A stretch of DNA of 64,000 bases from Planotetraspora kaengkrachanensis (GCF_016862895.1 NZ_BONV01000043.1:44559-108558); one strand, 5' to 3'. Numbered from the stretch's first letter, positions 9,372 to 17,125 are shown. A program made the numbers and translations. Notes: generated by a model from the letters alone, not told the origin.

Positions 9372-9785
9372 ATGAAGGCACACGTCAGCTCGATCCTTCT
9401 TGGCGTCCGGGACATGGATCGGGCCAAGCAGTTCTACACCGAGGGGCTCGGCTGGAAGATCCAGAGCGACTTCGGGATCTCGGTGTTCTTCGCATCGGAC
9501 GGCGCCTCGCCCGTCGGCTTCTACGGCCGTGAAGGCCTGGCCGCTCAGGTGGGTACGGACTCCGAAGGCAGCGGCTTCAGCGGACTGGTCCTGACCTACG
9601 TCGTCCGCAGTGAGACGCGGGTCGACGAGGTCATGGCGGAGGCCGAGAAGGCCGGCGCCACGATCCTCAAGCCCGCCGGCGCTCTGCCGTGGGGAGGGTA
9701 CGGCGGCTCCTTCGCGGACCCGGACGGTTACATCTGGAGTCTCGGCTACAGCGACCAGGGAACCGACCAGCCCTACGCGGAGTAG
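9372..9785 (+). CDS. VOC-superfamily (glyoxalase-like) protein
   Basis: 137 residues with the two beta-alpha-beta-beta-beta modules of the vicinal oxygen chelate fold: an N-terminal VSSILLGVRDMDRAKQFYTE and a C-terminal GSFADPDGYIWSLGYS. The metal position of the first module is not His, so it may be a binding or resistance protein, or an enzyme of altered activity, rather than a classical glyoxalase I. AAAGGAG precedes the ATG by seven bases. It follows the hemerythrin gene by 136 bases on the same strand and may be separately transcribed. Confidence 0.85.
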   Translation: MKAHVSSILLGVRDMDRAKQFYTEGLGWKIQSDFGISVFFASDGASPVGFYGREGLAAQVGTDSEGSGFSGLVLTYVVRSETRVDEVMAEAEKAGATILKPAGALPWGGYGGSFADPDGYIWSLGYSDQGTDQPYAE

Positions 9786-9897
9786 CCGCGAACTTTGTCA
9801 CACAACCGTCCGGGATGGCGGGGCGCGTTGTCGCTGCCGTCCCGGACGGCTGTGACCCCGAGTGCCGGTGAACCGGCAGGACGAACAGGAGAAGATC

Positions 9898-10329
9898 ATG
9901 AAGTTCCGGGCCCACGTTGAGCCACCTGAGCCCATGCGGGGCCTAGAAGTTCCGTCCGAGGTGGTGGCAGCGCTCGGCGGGGGTCCGCCGCCCGTGACGA
10001 TCACAGTCAACGGGCACTCCTGGAAGAGCCGGGTCGCCCTCCTGCGCGGCCGCCACCTGCTCGGTCTCAGCAATGCCAACCGGCAGGCCGCAGGTGTTGC
10101 GATCGGCGACGAGGTCGAGGTCGAATTGGAGCTCGACACCGAGCCGCGCGTCGTCGTCGAGCCCGAGGACTTCGCACAGGCTCTGGACGCCGACCCCGTC
10201 ACCCGCGCCGCGTACGACGATCTCGCGTACAGCCACAAACGTGAGCATGTACGCGCCATCGAGAGCGCGAAGAAGCCCGAGACGCGCCGGCGGCGTATCG
10301 AGAAGGCCATCACCACCCTGCGGGGCTGA
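9898..10329 (+). CDS. DUF1905/YdeI-like protein
   Basis: 143 residues. The first 80 have the DUF1905 pattern (MKFRAHVEPPEPMRGLEVPS, GGGPPPVTITVNGHSWKSR, GDEVEVELELD) and the remainder matches the YdeI/OmpD-associated tail (AYDDLAYSHKREHVRAIESA, KKPETRRRRIEKAITTL). The function of the family is unknown. The ATG at 9898 has CAGGAG upstream and gives the family N-terminus; an in-frame ATG at 9862 would add 12 residues without a ribosome binding site. Confidence 0.85.
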   Translation: MKFRAHVEPPEPMRGLEVPSEVVAALGGGPPPVTITVNGHSWKSRVALLRGRHLLGLSNANRQAAGVAIGDEVEVELELDTEPRVVVEPEDFAQALDADPVTRAAYDDLAYSHKREHVRAIESAKKPETRRRRIEKAITTLRG

Positions 10330-10697
10330 CCCTGAAGGTAAGACTCCGGCGGCAATGCAATCACCGTGCGGAGGCAGCACCCCGCCCGACTCTCCCCGAA
10401 ACAACAGATATGTCGAGACGCCGTCCGACCGGTCTGTACTTGTCTCTTGCCTTTGAGTTCGCGTTGGGCGCCGTGACCAAGTACTGGCCGCGCCGACCCA
10501 CCTCGTCATCATGGGCATCCTCGCGCCGGCCAACTGGCCCGCCGACTGGCGCGACCTCCTGCGGGCTCCTGCCGGCGAGGAGCGGATCCCCGTGCTGGTC
10601 AAGCAGGCAGCGAACTGAGTTCCGTGGCCCGACGGTGTCACCGCGGGCCACGGCGTCCGACCTTCCTCACCCGTATCCGGAACAGGAGACCCGACGC
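10330..10697. other. Intergenic with an unassigned short frame
   Basis: Between the DUF1905 and PPOX genes. The plus strand has an open stretch ending APANWPADWRDLLRAPAGEE and RIPVLVKQAAN before a stop at 10616; it has coding-like composition but starts after an upstream stop with no good start codon. It may be the tail of a deleted gene; I do not recognise the family. Confidence 0.4.
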
Positions 10698-11141
10698 ATG
10701 AAGGCCCCGCCTCGATCGCTCGCGCAGCGCATACAGGACACCCGGCGCCGCCTCGACGAAGACGTCGACGCCTGGGTGGCCACCGCCGACCGAGCGGGTA
10801 CGCCGTATCTGGTGCCGCTGTCGTTCCTCTGGGACGGCGAGACGCTGTTGATCTCGACGGCGGCGGGCAACCCCACGGCCCGCAATCTCCGTGCCGGCAG
10901 CCGGGTCCGGCTCACGATCGGGCCGACCCGCGACGTGGTCCTGATCGAAGGATCCGCGGTCGTCGCCGACGGGATCACCGACGAGGTCGCCGACGCGTTC
11001 GCGGCCAAGACCGGGTTCGACCCCCGCGAGCAGCGCGACTACCCGTACTTCCACATCCTGCCGGAACTGATCCAGGCCTGGCGCGAGGTCAACGAGATCG
11101 CAGGACGGGATCTGATGGTCAACGGCAAGTGGCAGACGTAG
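10698..11141 (+). CDS. PPOX-class (flavin/F420-binding) split-barrel oxidoreductase
   Basis: 147 residues with the split beta-barrel pattern of the pyridoxamine-5'-phosphate-oxidase-like superfamily: GTPYLVPLSFLWDGETLLIS, NPTARNLRAGSRVRLTIG and DVVLIEGSA. Actinomycete proteins of this length usually bind F420 or FMN and reduce small molecules; the substrate is not evident. CAGGAG precedes the ATG at 10698. The longer upstream frame has no support. Its 3' end overlaps the end of the integrase fragment on the other strand by 23 bases. Confidence 0.85.
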   Translation: MKAPPRSLAQRIQDTRRRLDEDVDAWVATADRAGTPYLVPLSFLWDGETLLISTAAGNPTARNLRAGSRVRLTIGPTRDVVLIEGSAVVADGITDEVADAFAAKTGFDPREQRDYPYFHILPELIQAWREVNEIAGRDLMVNGKWQT

Positions 11142-11346
11142 CGTCGATGGCGGCTTCCATCTCGCGTTTCACCGTGCTGATCTGGTCGTCCACGTCGCGG
11201 ATCTCACCCTCCATGAGGTGCCCGTAGGTGTCCTTGGCGATGGCGATGCCGGCGTGTTCGAGAACTTCGGAGACCACGTGGAGCGGGGTTCCCTGAGCGA
11301 GCATGATCGAGGCGCCCGAGTGGGCGCGGTGGGCTTTGAGTGTCGA
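11119..11346 (-). pseudogene. Tyrosine-recombinase (phage-type integrase) C-terminal fragment
   Basis: The minus strand reads LKAHRAHSGASIMLAQGTPL, HVVSEVLEHAGIAIAKDTYG and HLMEGE. This is the C-terminal catalytic end of actinophage-type tyrosine integrases (usually LHDLRHSxASLMLAQG then LGHxxIxxTxDTYGH), with the nucleophilic Tyr preserved in DTYGHL. The Arg of the HxLRH box is lost, and everything N-terminal is missing, replaced by the GNAT gene on the same strand. It is a dead relic of the element that inserted at the tRNA-Thr site. Confidence 0.8.
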
Positions 11347-11352
11347 GCGATG

Positions 11353-11880
11353 TCAACGGTTCGGCTGAGTTGGGTGCGGGGCGTTGGGGACGATGCCGAG
11401 CATGTCGTTGGTAAGGCCCCATCGCCCATGACCTCGCCACGCACCGTCGATGAACAGGAGATCGGGCGAGTAACCTTCGTAACGGAAGCCGTGGCGTTGG
11501 ACCAGTTTGATGGACGCTTGGTTCTCGGGCCGGATCTGCGCTTCCAGCCGATGTAACCGCAGCTCCTGGAACGCGTGGCGCAGCACCAGGCCAAGGCCTT
11601 CTGACATGTACCCGCGACCGGCGTAGGGCGCGAAGGCCGCGTAGCCCAGCGAGCCGTTCTGGAAGCGCCCACGAATGATGCTGTTGATGTTGACATTGCC
11701 TGCAATGGCACCGGTGTCGCGCAGACATACCAGCAAGCCTTCGGCAGATCGTCCCTCATCGAATCGACTAAGGAACGTCTGGAACGCCTCCGGGGTCGAA
11801 GGCAGATTCAATCCGACGCTGGCATGGACCCGTTCAAGTAACTCGTCTTGATCATGACTGGTGATGCGGCGCAAGGCCAC
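11353..11880 (-). CDS. GNAT-family N-acetyltransferase (RimJ/RimL-like)
   Basis: About 175 residues with the GNAT fold: N-terminal VALRRITSHDQDELLERVHA, the acetyl-CoA region YAAFAPYAGRGYMSEGLGL and RLEAQIRPENQASIKLVQRHGFRYEG split by a short link. It probably acetylates an amino group on a protein terminus or small molecule; the target is unknown. The GTG at 11880 gives the usual family length but has no clear ribosome binding site. The frame stays open upstream to 12090, where it runs into the tRNA-remnant flank (PTRGIEPR), so the original 5' end may have been altered by rearrangement. Confidence 0.75.
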   Translation of the reverse strand: MALRRITSHDQDELLERVHASVGLNLPSTPEAFQTFLSRFDEGRSAEGLLVCLRDTGAIAGNVNINSIIRGRFQNGSLGYAAFAPYAGRGYMSEGLGLVLRHAFQELRLHRLEAQIRPENQASIKLVQRHGFRYEGYSPDLLFIDGAWRGHGRWGLTNDMLGIVPNAPHPTQPNR

Positions 11881-12058
11881 GCGAGGAGAGCGCCCAAGGT
11901 CAACGTTGGACGCCCCTGCAGTTTGCTCGGTTTCCTCAATCCCGCCGCTCTCAATCACGGACGGAACGCTATCGCGCGGCGGCGCCTCGGCCAGATCGGC
12001 ATCCAGGGGCAGCACGATCCGCCCACCCACACCAGCGACGGCCACGACACCCACCCGT

Positions 12059-12176
12059 GGTTCGATTCCCCGAGTCGGCTCCCATGTCAAAGGCCTCTTG
12101 CGATCAACGCAAGAGGCCCTTTCGATCTCCGTACGGCGGTGATGTACAGCTACGTCCTCACCCGCCGTTGAGGCCT
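12059..12176 (+). repeat. tRNA-Thr 3'-end remnant plus flank, att-like copy 2
   Basis: GGTTCGATTCCCC at 12059-12071, then CGGCTCCCATGTCAAAGGCC and a hairpin and flank that follow the intact tRNA region 3792-3915 with scattered differences (shared TTTCGATCTCCGTAC, GTACAGC and ACGTCCTCA). This is the only copy in which the downstream flank is also duplicated, so it may be the original chromosomal right end (attR) or a second tandem insertion. The integrase fragment lies about 0.7 kb to its left. Confidence 0.8.
12090..12122 (+). terminator. Terminator hairpin in att-like copy 2
   Basis: AGGCCTCTTGCG pairs with CGCAAGAGGCC around a short loop and is followed by CTTTC. It is the diverged counterpart of the terminator at 3822-3855; both arms carry compensating changes, which suggests selection for the stem. 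Confidence 0.75.
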
Positions 12177-12223
12177 CCGTCTCATGCGGTCACCTGGAAA
12201 TCAATGAATCCGCGAGGCAGGCT

Positions 12224-13201
12224 TCAGTATTTGCCGTCGTAGGACTCCTTGTAGAAACCTCGGTGATCAGAGGACGTGGTCATGATCGAGTAGATGACGG
12301 CGCCGGCCACGCTGAGATAAATCGGCCACGCGGCCCGCAGGAAAGTCGGATCCTGAGTCCAATCGCGCAGTGGATACCCATAAGAATTGAATTCGCGGTA
12401 CCAGACGAATGAATCCCAGTCCCGGCCTCCCACTTGCATGTTGCCGGTCGAAGAGGCGGCGATGGTCGGTGCTCCGTTGACATCGCCGCCCACGCTGAAC
12501 CAGCCGTGCCAGGTGCCGCCGTACTCCTGCCATTGCAAATAGACGTGGTTGTCGGTGCCGGTGTGCGCGGCGTAAAGCCGATGAGTGCCCGGGTTCCAGG
12601 TCACAGTGGGGTAGCTGTAAGTACGTCCACCCAAATTCTGGGCGTTCTGCCAGCTGTTGCCGTTGAAGAAGCTGCCCCACATGCCGAAGTCGGACCCGCT
12701 GCGGTAGGCCATGTAGAGCTCCCGTGAGCCCGCACCCACTTGAGCGACCGATACGGGAGTCGACAACTGCGTCGTCTGGCCGGCGATCGCGTGCCAACCT
12801 GACCAGTTGAGGTAGTCGTCGTAGGTGGCCCAGTAAATTCGACCATCCGTTCCGGTATGGAAGAGGGCGAATCCACTGCGACCCCAGGGAACGATTGTGG
12901 GAGAGGCCCAGGACACCGCCCCGTCGAGCCGGAACGCCTGTCCGGTGTCGCCATAGGACGCCCATAGGTAACTGGTGTCGTCGTTGGCTCTCCACACCCT
13001 GAACAGGTGGCCTCCATTCCTTGCTTCAGCGATCGTTCCTGTCGCATAGAGGTTCTGGTTGCCGTTTACTCTTTCGGTCTTCCAGTAGTCCCACTCGCCC
13101 GGTGCGGTGGCGGCGGACGCCGGGGTCCCGGTCACGATCAGGACCGAGAACGCAGCCACCAGAGCAATGGCCGCGGATCGCCATTTTTTCCGCCAAAACA
13201 T
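12224..13201 (-). CDS. Secreted protein with beta-propeller-like (PLL/lectin-type) repeats
   Basis: 325 residues. An N-terminal Sec signal peptide (basic RKK, hydrophobic AAIALVAAFSVLIVTG, cleavage near ASAAT) is followed by repeating Trp/Tyr-rich modules of about 45 residues: FRVWRANDDTSYLWASYGDT, FALFHTGTDGRIYWATYDDY, LYMAYRSGSDFGMWGSFFNG and LYAAHTGTDNHVYLQWQEYG. This pattern suits a bladed beta-propeller of the sialidase/PLL-lectin type; no catalytic motif is seen. TGGAG precedes the ATG. It is flanked by att-like copies 2 and 3. Binding to a carbohydrate is inferred. Confidence 0.7.
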   Translation of the reverse strand: MFWRKKWRSAAIALVAAFSVLIVTGTPASAATAPGEWDYWKTERVNGNQNLYATGTIAEARNGGHLFRVWRANDDTSYLWASYGDTGQAFRLDGAVSWASPTIVPWGRSGFALFHTGTDGRIYWATYDDYLNWSGWHAIAGQTTQLSTPVSVAQVGAGSRELYMAYRSGSDFGMWGSFFNGNSWQNAQNLGGRTYSYPTVTWNPGTHRLYAAHTGTDNHVYLQWQEYGGTWHGWFSVGGDVNGAPTIAASSTGNMQVGGRDWDSFVWYREFNSYGYPLRDWTQDPTFLRAAWPIYLSVAGAVIYSIMTTSSDHRGFYKESYDGKY

Positions 13202-13467
13202 AAATTCTCCATTAAGAGTGATGAGTCCATAGGACGAGATGAGCTCAACGCGTCAGAGACGCGAATCATGCGCGGATCCGAATCGAGGATGCGTTGCCGA
13301 TGGCCCAGTGCGGGCGCGGCCGCTCCACTCGTTGGAGCTTCCCGCTGGAGGGTGTCGCACGTCGTCGAGTTCGGATGCCGGGTGTCCGGTCGCGGCCGGC
13401 GCGATCGGATCACGTTCCGGGCCGGTCGAACTCGCCGGGGGAGAAGCCTGCCTCGTGTGGTGTCCGG
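13202..13467. other. Intergenic, no gene seen
   Basis: Contains the promoter region of the secreted protein and the end of the HD-domain gene. Apparent open frames here are antisense shadows with no start context. Confidence 0.5.
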
Positions 13468-14106
13468 TCAGCTCGGCCAGGGCGAGCCGACGATGCGTTC
13501 GACGGTCGTCGTGCGCTGGAAGCCGGGGATGAAGTGCTCGAGCACGTCGGAGTTCACGGTGCCATCCGTGGTTTCCGGCCGGTTCTTGAGTCCGTCGACG
13601 TAGGCCCGCAGGAACTCGTTCTTGAAGTCCCCTCGTGGGTGGACGGCGAGGATTTCGGCCAACTGATCGTGTTCCAGTCCGTCCAGGCCGAAGCCGAGCA
13701 CGTCGGTCAGGACGCCGAGCTGCATGGTCGCGATTTCCGGGGCCATCCGGCCGGGGATGCCCGGCGTGGTGTGCAGCGCGATCGCCGTCCAGACGGTCTC
13801 TGCGGCGGCCGTCGAGAAACCCCGGTCCAGGAGGAACTTGCCCGCGTGGTCGGCGCCGTCGACTTCGAAGCGCTGCTCGACGTCGGAAAAGGGAGTCAGT
13901 AGGCCGGCGTCGTGGAACATGGCCGCCAGGTAGAGCAGTTCCGGGTCCGGGTTCACGCCGAGCTTGTGGGCGTGAATCAGGCTGAAGAAGAAGACCCGCC
14001 GCGAGTGGTGGTAGATGAGGGGGCTGGTCGTCTCCTGGATGAGGCTGGTCGCTTCGGCGACCGCCGCTGTCTCGGGAATCTCCAACCCTGCGATGACCTC
14101 TGGCAT
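13468..14106 (-). CDS. HD-domain phosphohydrolase-like protein
   Basis: 212 residues with the metal-binding HD signature: HHSRRVFFFSLIHA, then AAMFHDAGLLTPF with the His-Asp pair, then EVDGADHAGKFL and IALHTTPGIP. It resembles the small actinomycete HD proteins sometimes annotated as cyanamide-hydratase-like or metal-dependent phosphohydrolases; the substrate is unknown. The ATG at 14106 has AGAGG close upstream and gives the family start (MPEVIAGLEIP); the frame extends upstream without support. It is the only complete gene between att-like copies 2 and 3 besides the secreted protein. Confidence 0.82.
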   Translation of the reverse strand: MPEVIAGLEIPETAAVAEATSLIQETTSPLIYHHSRRVFFFSLIHAHKLGVNPDPELLYLAAMFHDAGLLTPFSDVEQRFEVDGADHAGKFLLDRGFSTAAAETVWTAIALHTTPGIPGRMAPEIATMQLGVLTDVLGFGLDGLEHDQLAEILAVHPRGDFKNEFLRAYVDGLKNRPETTDGTVNSDVLEHFIPGFQRTTTVERIVGSPWPS

Positions 14107-14246
14107 GACCTCTGACTTTCGGGAAGTATGTCGAGCTGTGGACCGTGTGTCCGACATCCAGGCTGCCCACCGATCGGCGTGCGGCGCTGCCTCCGTCCGG
14201 CCAGGAACCACCTACATCCGGACAGGGCGAAATCGCAGCCGTGTGC

Positions 14247-14276
14247 TCCCCAAGGCGGCTCCCATGTCAGAGGCCC
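14247..14276 (+). repeat. tRNA-Thr acceptor-end remnant, att-like copy 3
   Basis: CCCCAAGGCGGCTCCCATGT at 14247-14266 and the following CA-AGGCCC match the end of the intact tRNA and its flank with one mismatch. The sequence then passes directly into a truncated DUF4097 gene, so the copy marks a recombination junction. Confidence 0.8.
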
Positions 14277-14591
14277 AAGTGGCTCGACGAGGCCGCGAAC
14301 GCCCGCCTCGCCGCCGTCGCCGGTGACGTCTCGGTCGGCCGCCTCACCGGGGCCGCGGAGATCAGCACCAGCAAGGGCGACACCCGTGTCGCCGAGGCCG
14401 TACGCGGCACAGTCGTGCTGCGCACCGAGGCCGGCCAGATCTCGGTCGGCGCCGCCCCCGGCGTCTCGGCCTCGCTGGACGCCGGCACCTCCTACGGCCG
14501 GATCCACAACGGGCTCATGAACCACGGCACCGCCGAACTCGACATCCACGCGACCACCGCCTACGGCGACATCGTCGCCCGCAGCCTGTGA
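14277..14591 (+). pseudogene. DUF4097 beta-strand-repeat protein, C-terminal remnant
   Basis: Directly after the tRNA remnant the frame reads ARLAAVAGDVSVGRLTGAAE, ISTSKGDTRVAEAVRGTVVL and so on to HATTAYGDIVARSL. This is the C-terminal beta-helix repeat region of DUF4097/adhesin-like proteins, which in actinomycetes are typically encoded with an ABC-2 exporter. The N-terminal part is missing, having been replaced by tRNA-end sequence. The reading frame from the ATG at 14145 crosses the junction and is artificial. Confidence 0.75.
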
Positions 14592-14734
14592 CCGGCGTCC
14601 CCACCGACTCCCCGCCCACCGTCCTGCGCCGGCTCGCCGAATACCAGCCCTTCACTCCGATCATGGAGACCATCCGCGGCCTCCTCCTCGGCACCCCCGT
14701 CGGCGCCAACAAGGACACCTTCAACGAGGCCTGA
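14588..14734 (+). pseudogene. ABC-2-type permease, C-terminal remnant
   Basis: A GTG overlapping the DUF4097 stop opens a 48-codon frame that contains LRRLAEYQPFTPIMETIRGL and LLGTPVGANKD, the well-conserved C-terminal loop of DrrB-like ABC-2 permeases (usually NPFTPxxETLRGLLxG). Most of the permease and its ATPase are gone. With the preceding fragment it represents a deletion-fused DUF4097/ABC exporter operon. Confidence 0.65.
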
Positions 14735-14751
14735 CCATGAACCGGTCGAAC

Positions 14752-14783
14752 AGGGCCGTCAGACCGACAGGTCTGACGGCCCT
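14752..14783 (+). terminator. Terminator hairpin, perfect 14-bp stem
   Basis: AGGGCCGTCAGACC (14752-14765) and GGTCTGACGGCCCT (14770-14783) pair perfectly around a four-base loop. It ends the relic exporter operon and also lies downstream of the leftward SDR gene. Confidence 0.85.
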
Positions 14784-14857
14784 GACCCTTTCGCCCGTCG
14801 CACCCTGGGGCCTGGCCGGCCATGTGCGGCCGGACGCCACTGGAGTGGGGGTACGCG

Positions 14858-15610
14858 TCAGGCGTTGAAGCCGCCGTCGACGTTTAACGTGGCACCGGTC
14901 ACGAAGGTGGCGTCCGGACCGACGAGGAACGCGATGGCGGCGGCCATCTCCTCAGGCCGGCCGTACCGTCCCAGTGCGTTCATCGAGCGCTGCACATCGG
15001 CGAACGGCCCGACATCGGGGTTCATGTCGGTGCTGATCGAGCTCGCCTGCACCGCGTTGACGGTGATGCCACGCGGACCGAGGTCGCGCGCCCACGCACG
15101 GGTGTACGCGGTGATCGCCGCCTTGGTCGCGGAATAATCACCGAGGCCGGGGAAGGGGGTACGGTCGCCCGCCGTGGATCCCACGGAGACGATCCGGCCG
15201 CCCGCGCCCATCACCGTGGAGGCGGCGCGCGTGACGGCCACGACTCCCGCGACGTTGATGGCGTATTGCCGGCCCATCGCCTCCCAGTCGGTTTCCTCGG
15301 CGTCGATGGGGCCGGTCACGAAGACTCCGGCGTTGTTGACGAGGATGTCGAGCCGGCCGAACGCCGCCACGACCTTGTCGACCAGGTTCGCCGCCTGTTC
15401 CGGGTCGGCCTGGTCGGACGCGAAGGCCTCCGCCCGGGTGCCGCGCTGCTCGATCGTCGACACCACACTCTTCGCCCGCTCGGACGAGGACACGTACGTG
15501 ATGGCGACATCCGCTCCGTCTTCGGCGAGACGCAGAGCCGTGGCCGTTCCGATGCCGCGCGAGCCACCGGTGACCAGTGCCACCTTTCCCGCCAGGGGTT
15601 GACGAGTCAT
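14858..15610 (-). CDS. Short-chain dehydrogenase/reductase
   Basis: 250 residues, classical SDR of the FabG-like type: cofactor motif TGGSRGIGTAT near residue 15, NNAG (LVNNAGVFVTGP), Ser in VSVGSTAGD, YSATK catalytic Tyr/Lys, and C-terminal FVTGATLNVDGGFNA. All catalytic residues are present; the substrate is unknown. The start at 15610 follows CAGGAG; a further in-frame codon upstream lies before that site. It forms a leftward unit with the reductase at 15739, probably repressed by the divergent TetR at 16532. Confidence 0.92.
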   Translation of the reverse strand: MTRQPLAGKVALVTGGSRGIGTATALRLAEDGADVAITYVSSSERAKSVVSTIEQRGTRAEAFASDQADPEQAANLVDKVVAAFGRLDILVNNAGVFVTGPIDAEETDWEAMGRQYAINVAGVVAVTRAASTVMGAGGRIVSVGSTAGDRTPFPGLGDYSATKAAITAYTRAWARDLGPRGITVNAVQASSISTDMNPDVGPFADVQRSMNALGRYGRPEEMAAAIAFLVGPDATFVTGATLNVDGGFNA

Positions 15611-15738
15611 GACGCTCCTGCTTTCTTTCATCTAGGGGTTGCCGCCGGGACCGGTTCGGGGCCGATCACGTAGGCGTTCATTCCGGGGTGGGGCCAACCG
15701 GAGGGCCTGGCTGAGGCACCGGATGCCCGGGCCGGCGG

Positions 15739-16338
15739 TCAGTCGACCTTCACCAGGTGGTGCGTGGGAAGCGTGCCGCCGGGAAACTGGAGGAGACGGG
15801 ATCCGACGGCGAGCGGACCGAGGTCCAGGCCGAAGAAGCCGAGGCGGTCGATCAGCGCTCGCACCGTCTGCCGTGCCGCATGGTCGTCTCCCGACAGGAA
15901 GAGGACCCGGCGACCTCCGCGCGCGGCGGGATCGGCGGTCAGCAGGCCGGGACTCAGGTGGCCGAAGGCCTTCACGACGCGCGCGCCGGGGACCATGCCC
16001 GCGAAGACCTCGCTCGAAGTCTTGCCGTGCAGTTCGAACGGCTGGAACAGCGGCGCCTCGATGGAGTTGTTCGTGTCGATGACGATCCGGCCGTTCCACT
16101 CGGGCAGGCCTGCCATGGCGCGAGGCAGTTTGGACCAGTTCACCGCGACGAACACGATGTCCTGCTCGGCCGCCTGTTCCCGGGTCCCCGCGTGGACGTG
16201 GGGTCCCAGACGCTTCGCGAGATCGGCGAGCGTGTCCGGCCCGCGGCTGTTGGAGATGGTGACGTCGATGCCCGCTCGGGACAGGATCTCGGCCATCGCC
16301 GAACCGATGGCGCCGGCACCGATGATTCCGATGCTCAT
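15739..16338 (-). CDS. NAD(P)-binding F420-reductase-like oxidoreductase
   Basis: 199 residues with a complete Rossmann motif (IGIIGAGAIGSAMAEIL), VNWSKLPRAMAGL, VIDTNNSIE, ARVVKAFGHLS and FLSGDDHAARQTV. It belongs to the same broad family as the protein at 5837, although the two differ widely in sequence. It is probably an NAD(P)H-dependent reductase; use of F420 is not shown by the sequence. AGGAGC lies 10 bases before the ATG. The divergent TetR gene starts 193 bases away across a set of four inverted half-sites. Confidence 0.85.
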   Translation of the reverse strand: MSIGIIGAGAIGSAMAEILSRAGIDVTISNSRGPDTLADLAKRLGPHVHAGTREQAAEQDIVFVAVNWSKLPRAMAGLPEWNGRIVIDTNNSIEAPLFQPFELHGKTSSEVFAGMVPGARVVKAFGHLSPGLLTADPAARGGRRVLFLSGDDHAARQTVRALIDRLGFFGLDLGPLAVGSRLLQFPGGTLPTHHLVKVD

Positions 16339-16445
16339 ATGCAGGTGCTCCTAGGTAGATGACGCTGAGGCGGCGAAGTGATCGCCAAGGCGTTCCCGGC
16401 TCCGGCAGCACATCTGAAGCCGGCCACCAGTTGTTGAGCGCGCGT

Positions 16446-16500
16446 TCTCAAATGAGTTTGAGAGTGTGCGTTCTCAAATCGGACGGTAACAGGTTTGAGA
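16446..16500. promoter_or_regulatory. TetR operator cluster: four TCTCAAA/TTTGAGA half-sites
   Basis: TCTCAAA-TGAG-TTTGAGA (16446-16463) is a perfect 7-4-7 inverted repeat. The same half-sites recur at 16472-16478 and 16494-16500 with a 15-base gap. All four lie between the divergent reductase and TetR genes, and the last one abuts the TetR promoter, as expected for autoregulation. Confidence 0.75.
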
Positions 16501-16519
16501 GTGAGCGTTCAACTTGGGG

Positions 16520-16531
16520 TATCGTTCGATC
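16520..16531 (+). promoter_or_regulatory. Candidate -10 (TATCGT) of a leaderless TetR transcript
   Basis: TATCGT at 16520-16525 ends six bases before the GTG at 16532, with no ribosome binding site between them. Confidence 0.45.
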
Positions 16532-17125
16532 GTGGCTCGACCCCGAACCTTCGACGAACAGGACGTCATCGACCGCGCCATGGAGTTGTTCTGGACGCGG
16601 GGCTATGAGACGACGTCGATCACCGACCTGACCTCGGCGCTCGGCGTGCATCCGGGCACGCTCTACCGCACCTTCGGCGACAAGCACGCCCTCTTCCTGC
16701 GCGCACTCGCCCGCTACCGCGAACGCCTGGCCGACGATTTCGGCCCCTCGCTGGCGGAGGGGGGCCCGGTCCTGCCCCGGATCCGGGCCGTGCTGATCGG
16801 CTGGATCGACCTGGCCGCGCAGGAGGAGCAGCCCCGCGGGTGCCTGATCGCCAACACCGCGGGCGAAGTCCTCCCCGGAGACGACGAGGTCGCCAGCAGT
16901 GTGCGCTGCGTCTTCTCCGTCGTGGAGGACGGCTTTCTGCAAGGACTGCGTGCCGCCGCCCGGCAGGGAGAGATCTCAGCCGCGGTCGACCTCCCCGCCG
17001 CGGCCGCCATGCTCACCATGCTCCTCGAAGGGCTGCAGGTGATCGTCAAGGCCGACCCCGATCCGCGCCGGCTCGTCTCCGCCGTGGACACGGCCCTGCT
17101 GTCCCTCGCGTCGGTACGCGGCTGA
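16532..17125 (+). CDS. TetR-family transcriptional regulator
   Basis: 197 residues. The N-terminus (ARPRTFDEQDVIDRAMELFW, SITDLTSALGVHPGTLYRTF, GDKHALFLRAL) is the TetR DNA-binding domain of the AcrR/NemR-like branch with the typical ARPR start; the C-terminal domain contains CLIANTAGE, characteristic of the same branch. The GTG at 16532 gives the family N-terminus; a TTG six codons earlier is less likely. It probably represses the divergent reductase/SDR pair through the operator cluster. Its last 150 bases are overlapped by a membrane-protein frame on the other strand. Confidence 0.9.
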   Translation: MARPRTFDEQDVIDRAMELFWTRGYETTSITDLTSALGVHPGTLYRTFGDKHALFLRALARYRERLADDFGPSLAEGGPVLPRIRAVLIGWIDLAAQEEQPRGCLIANTAGEVLPGDDEVASSVRCVFSVVEDGFLQGLRAAARQGEISAAVDLPAAAAMLTMLLEGLQVIVKADPDPRRLVSAVDTALLSLASVRG

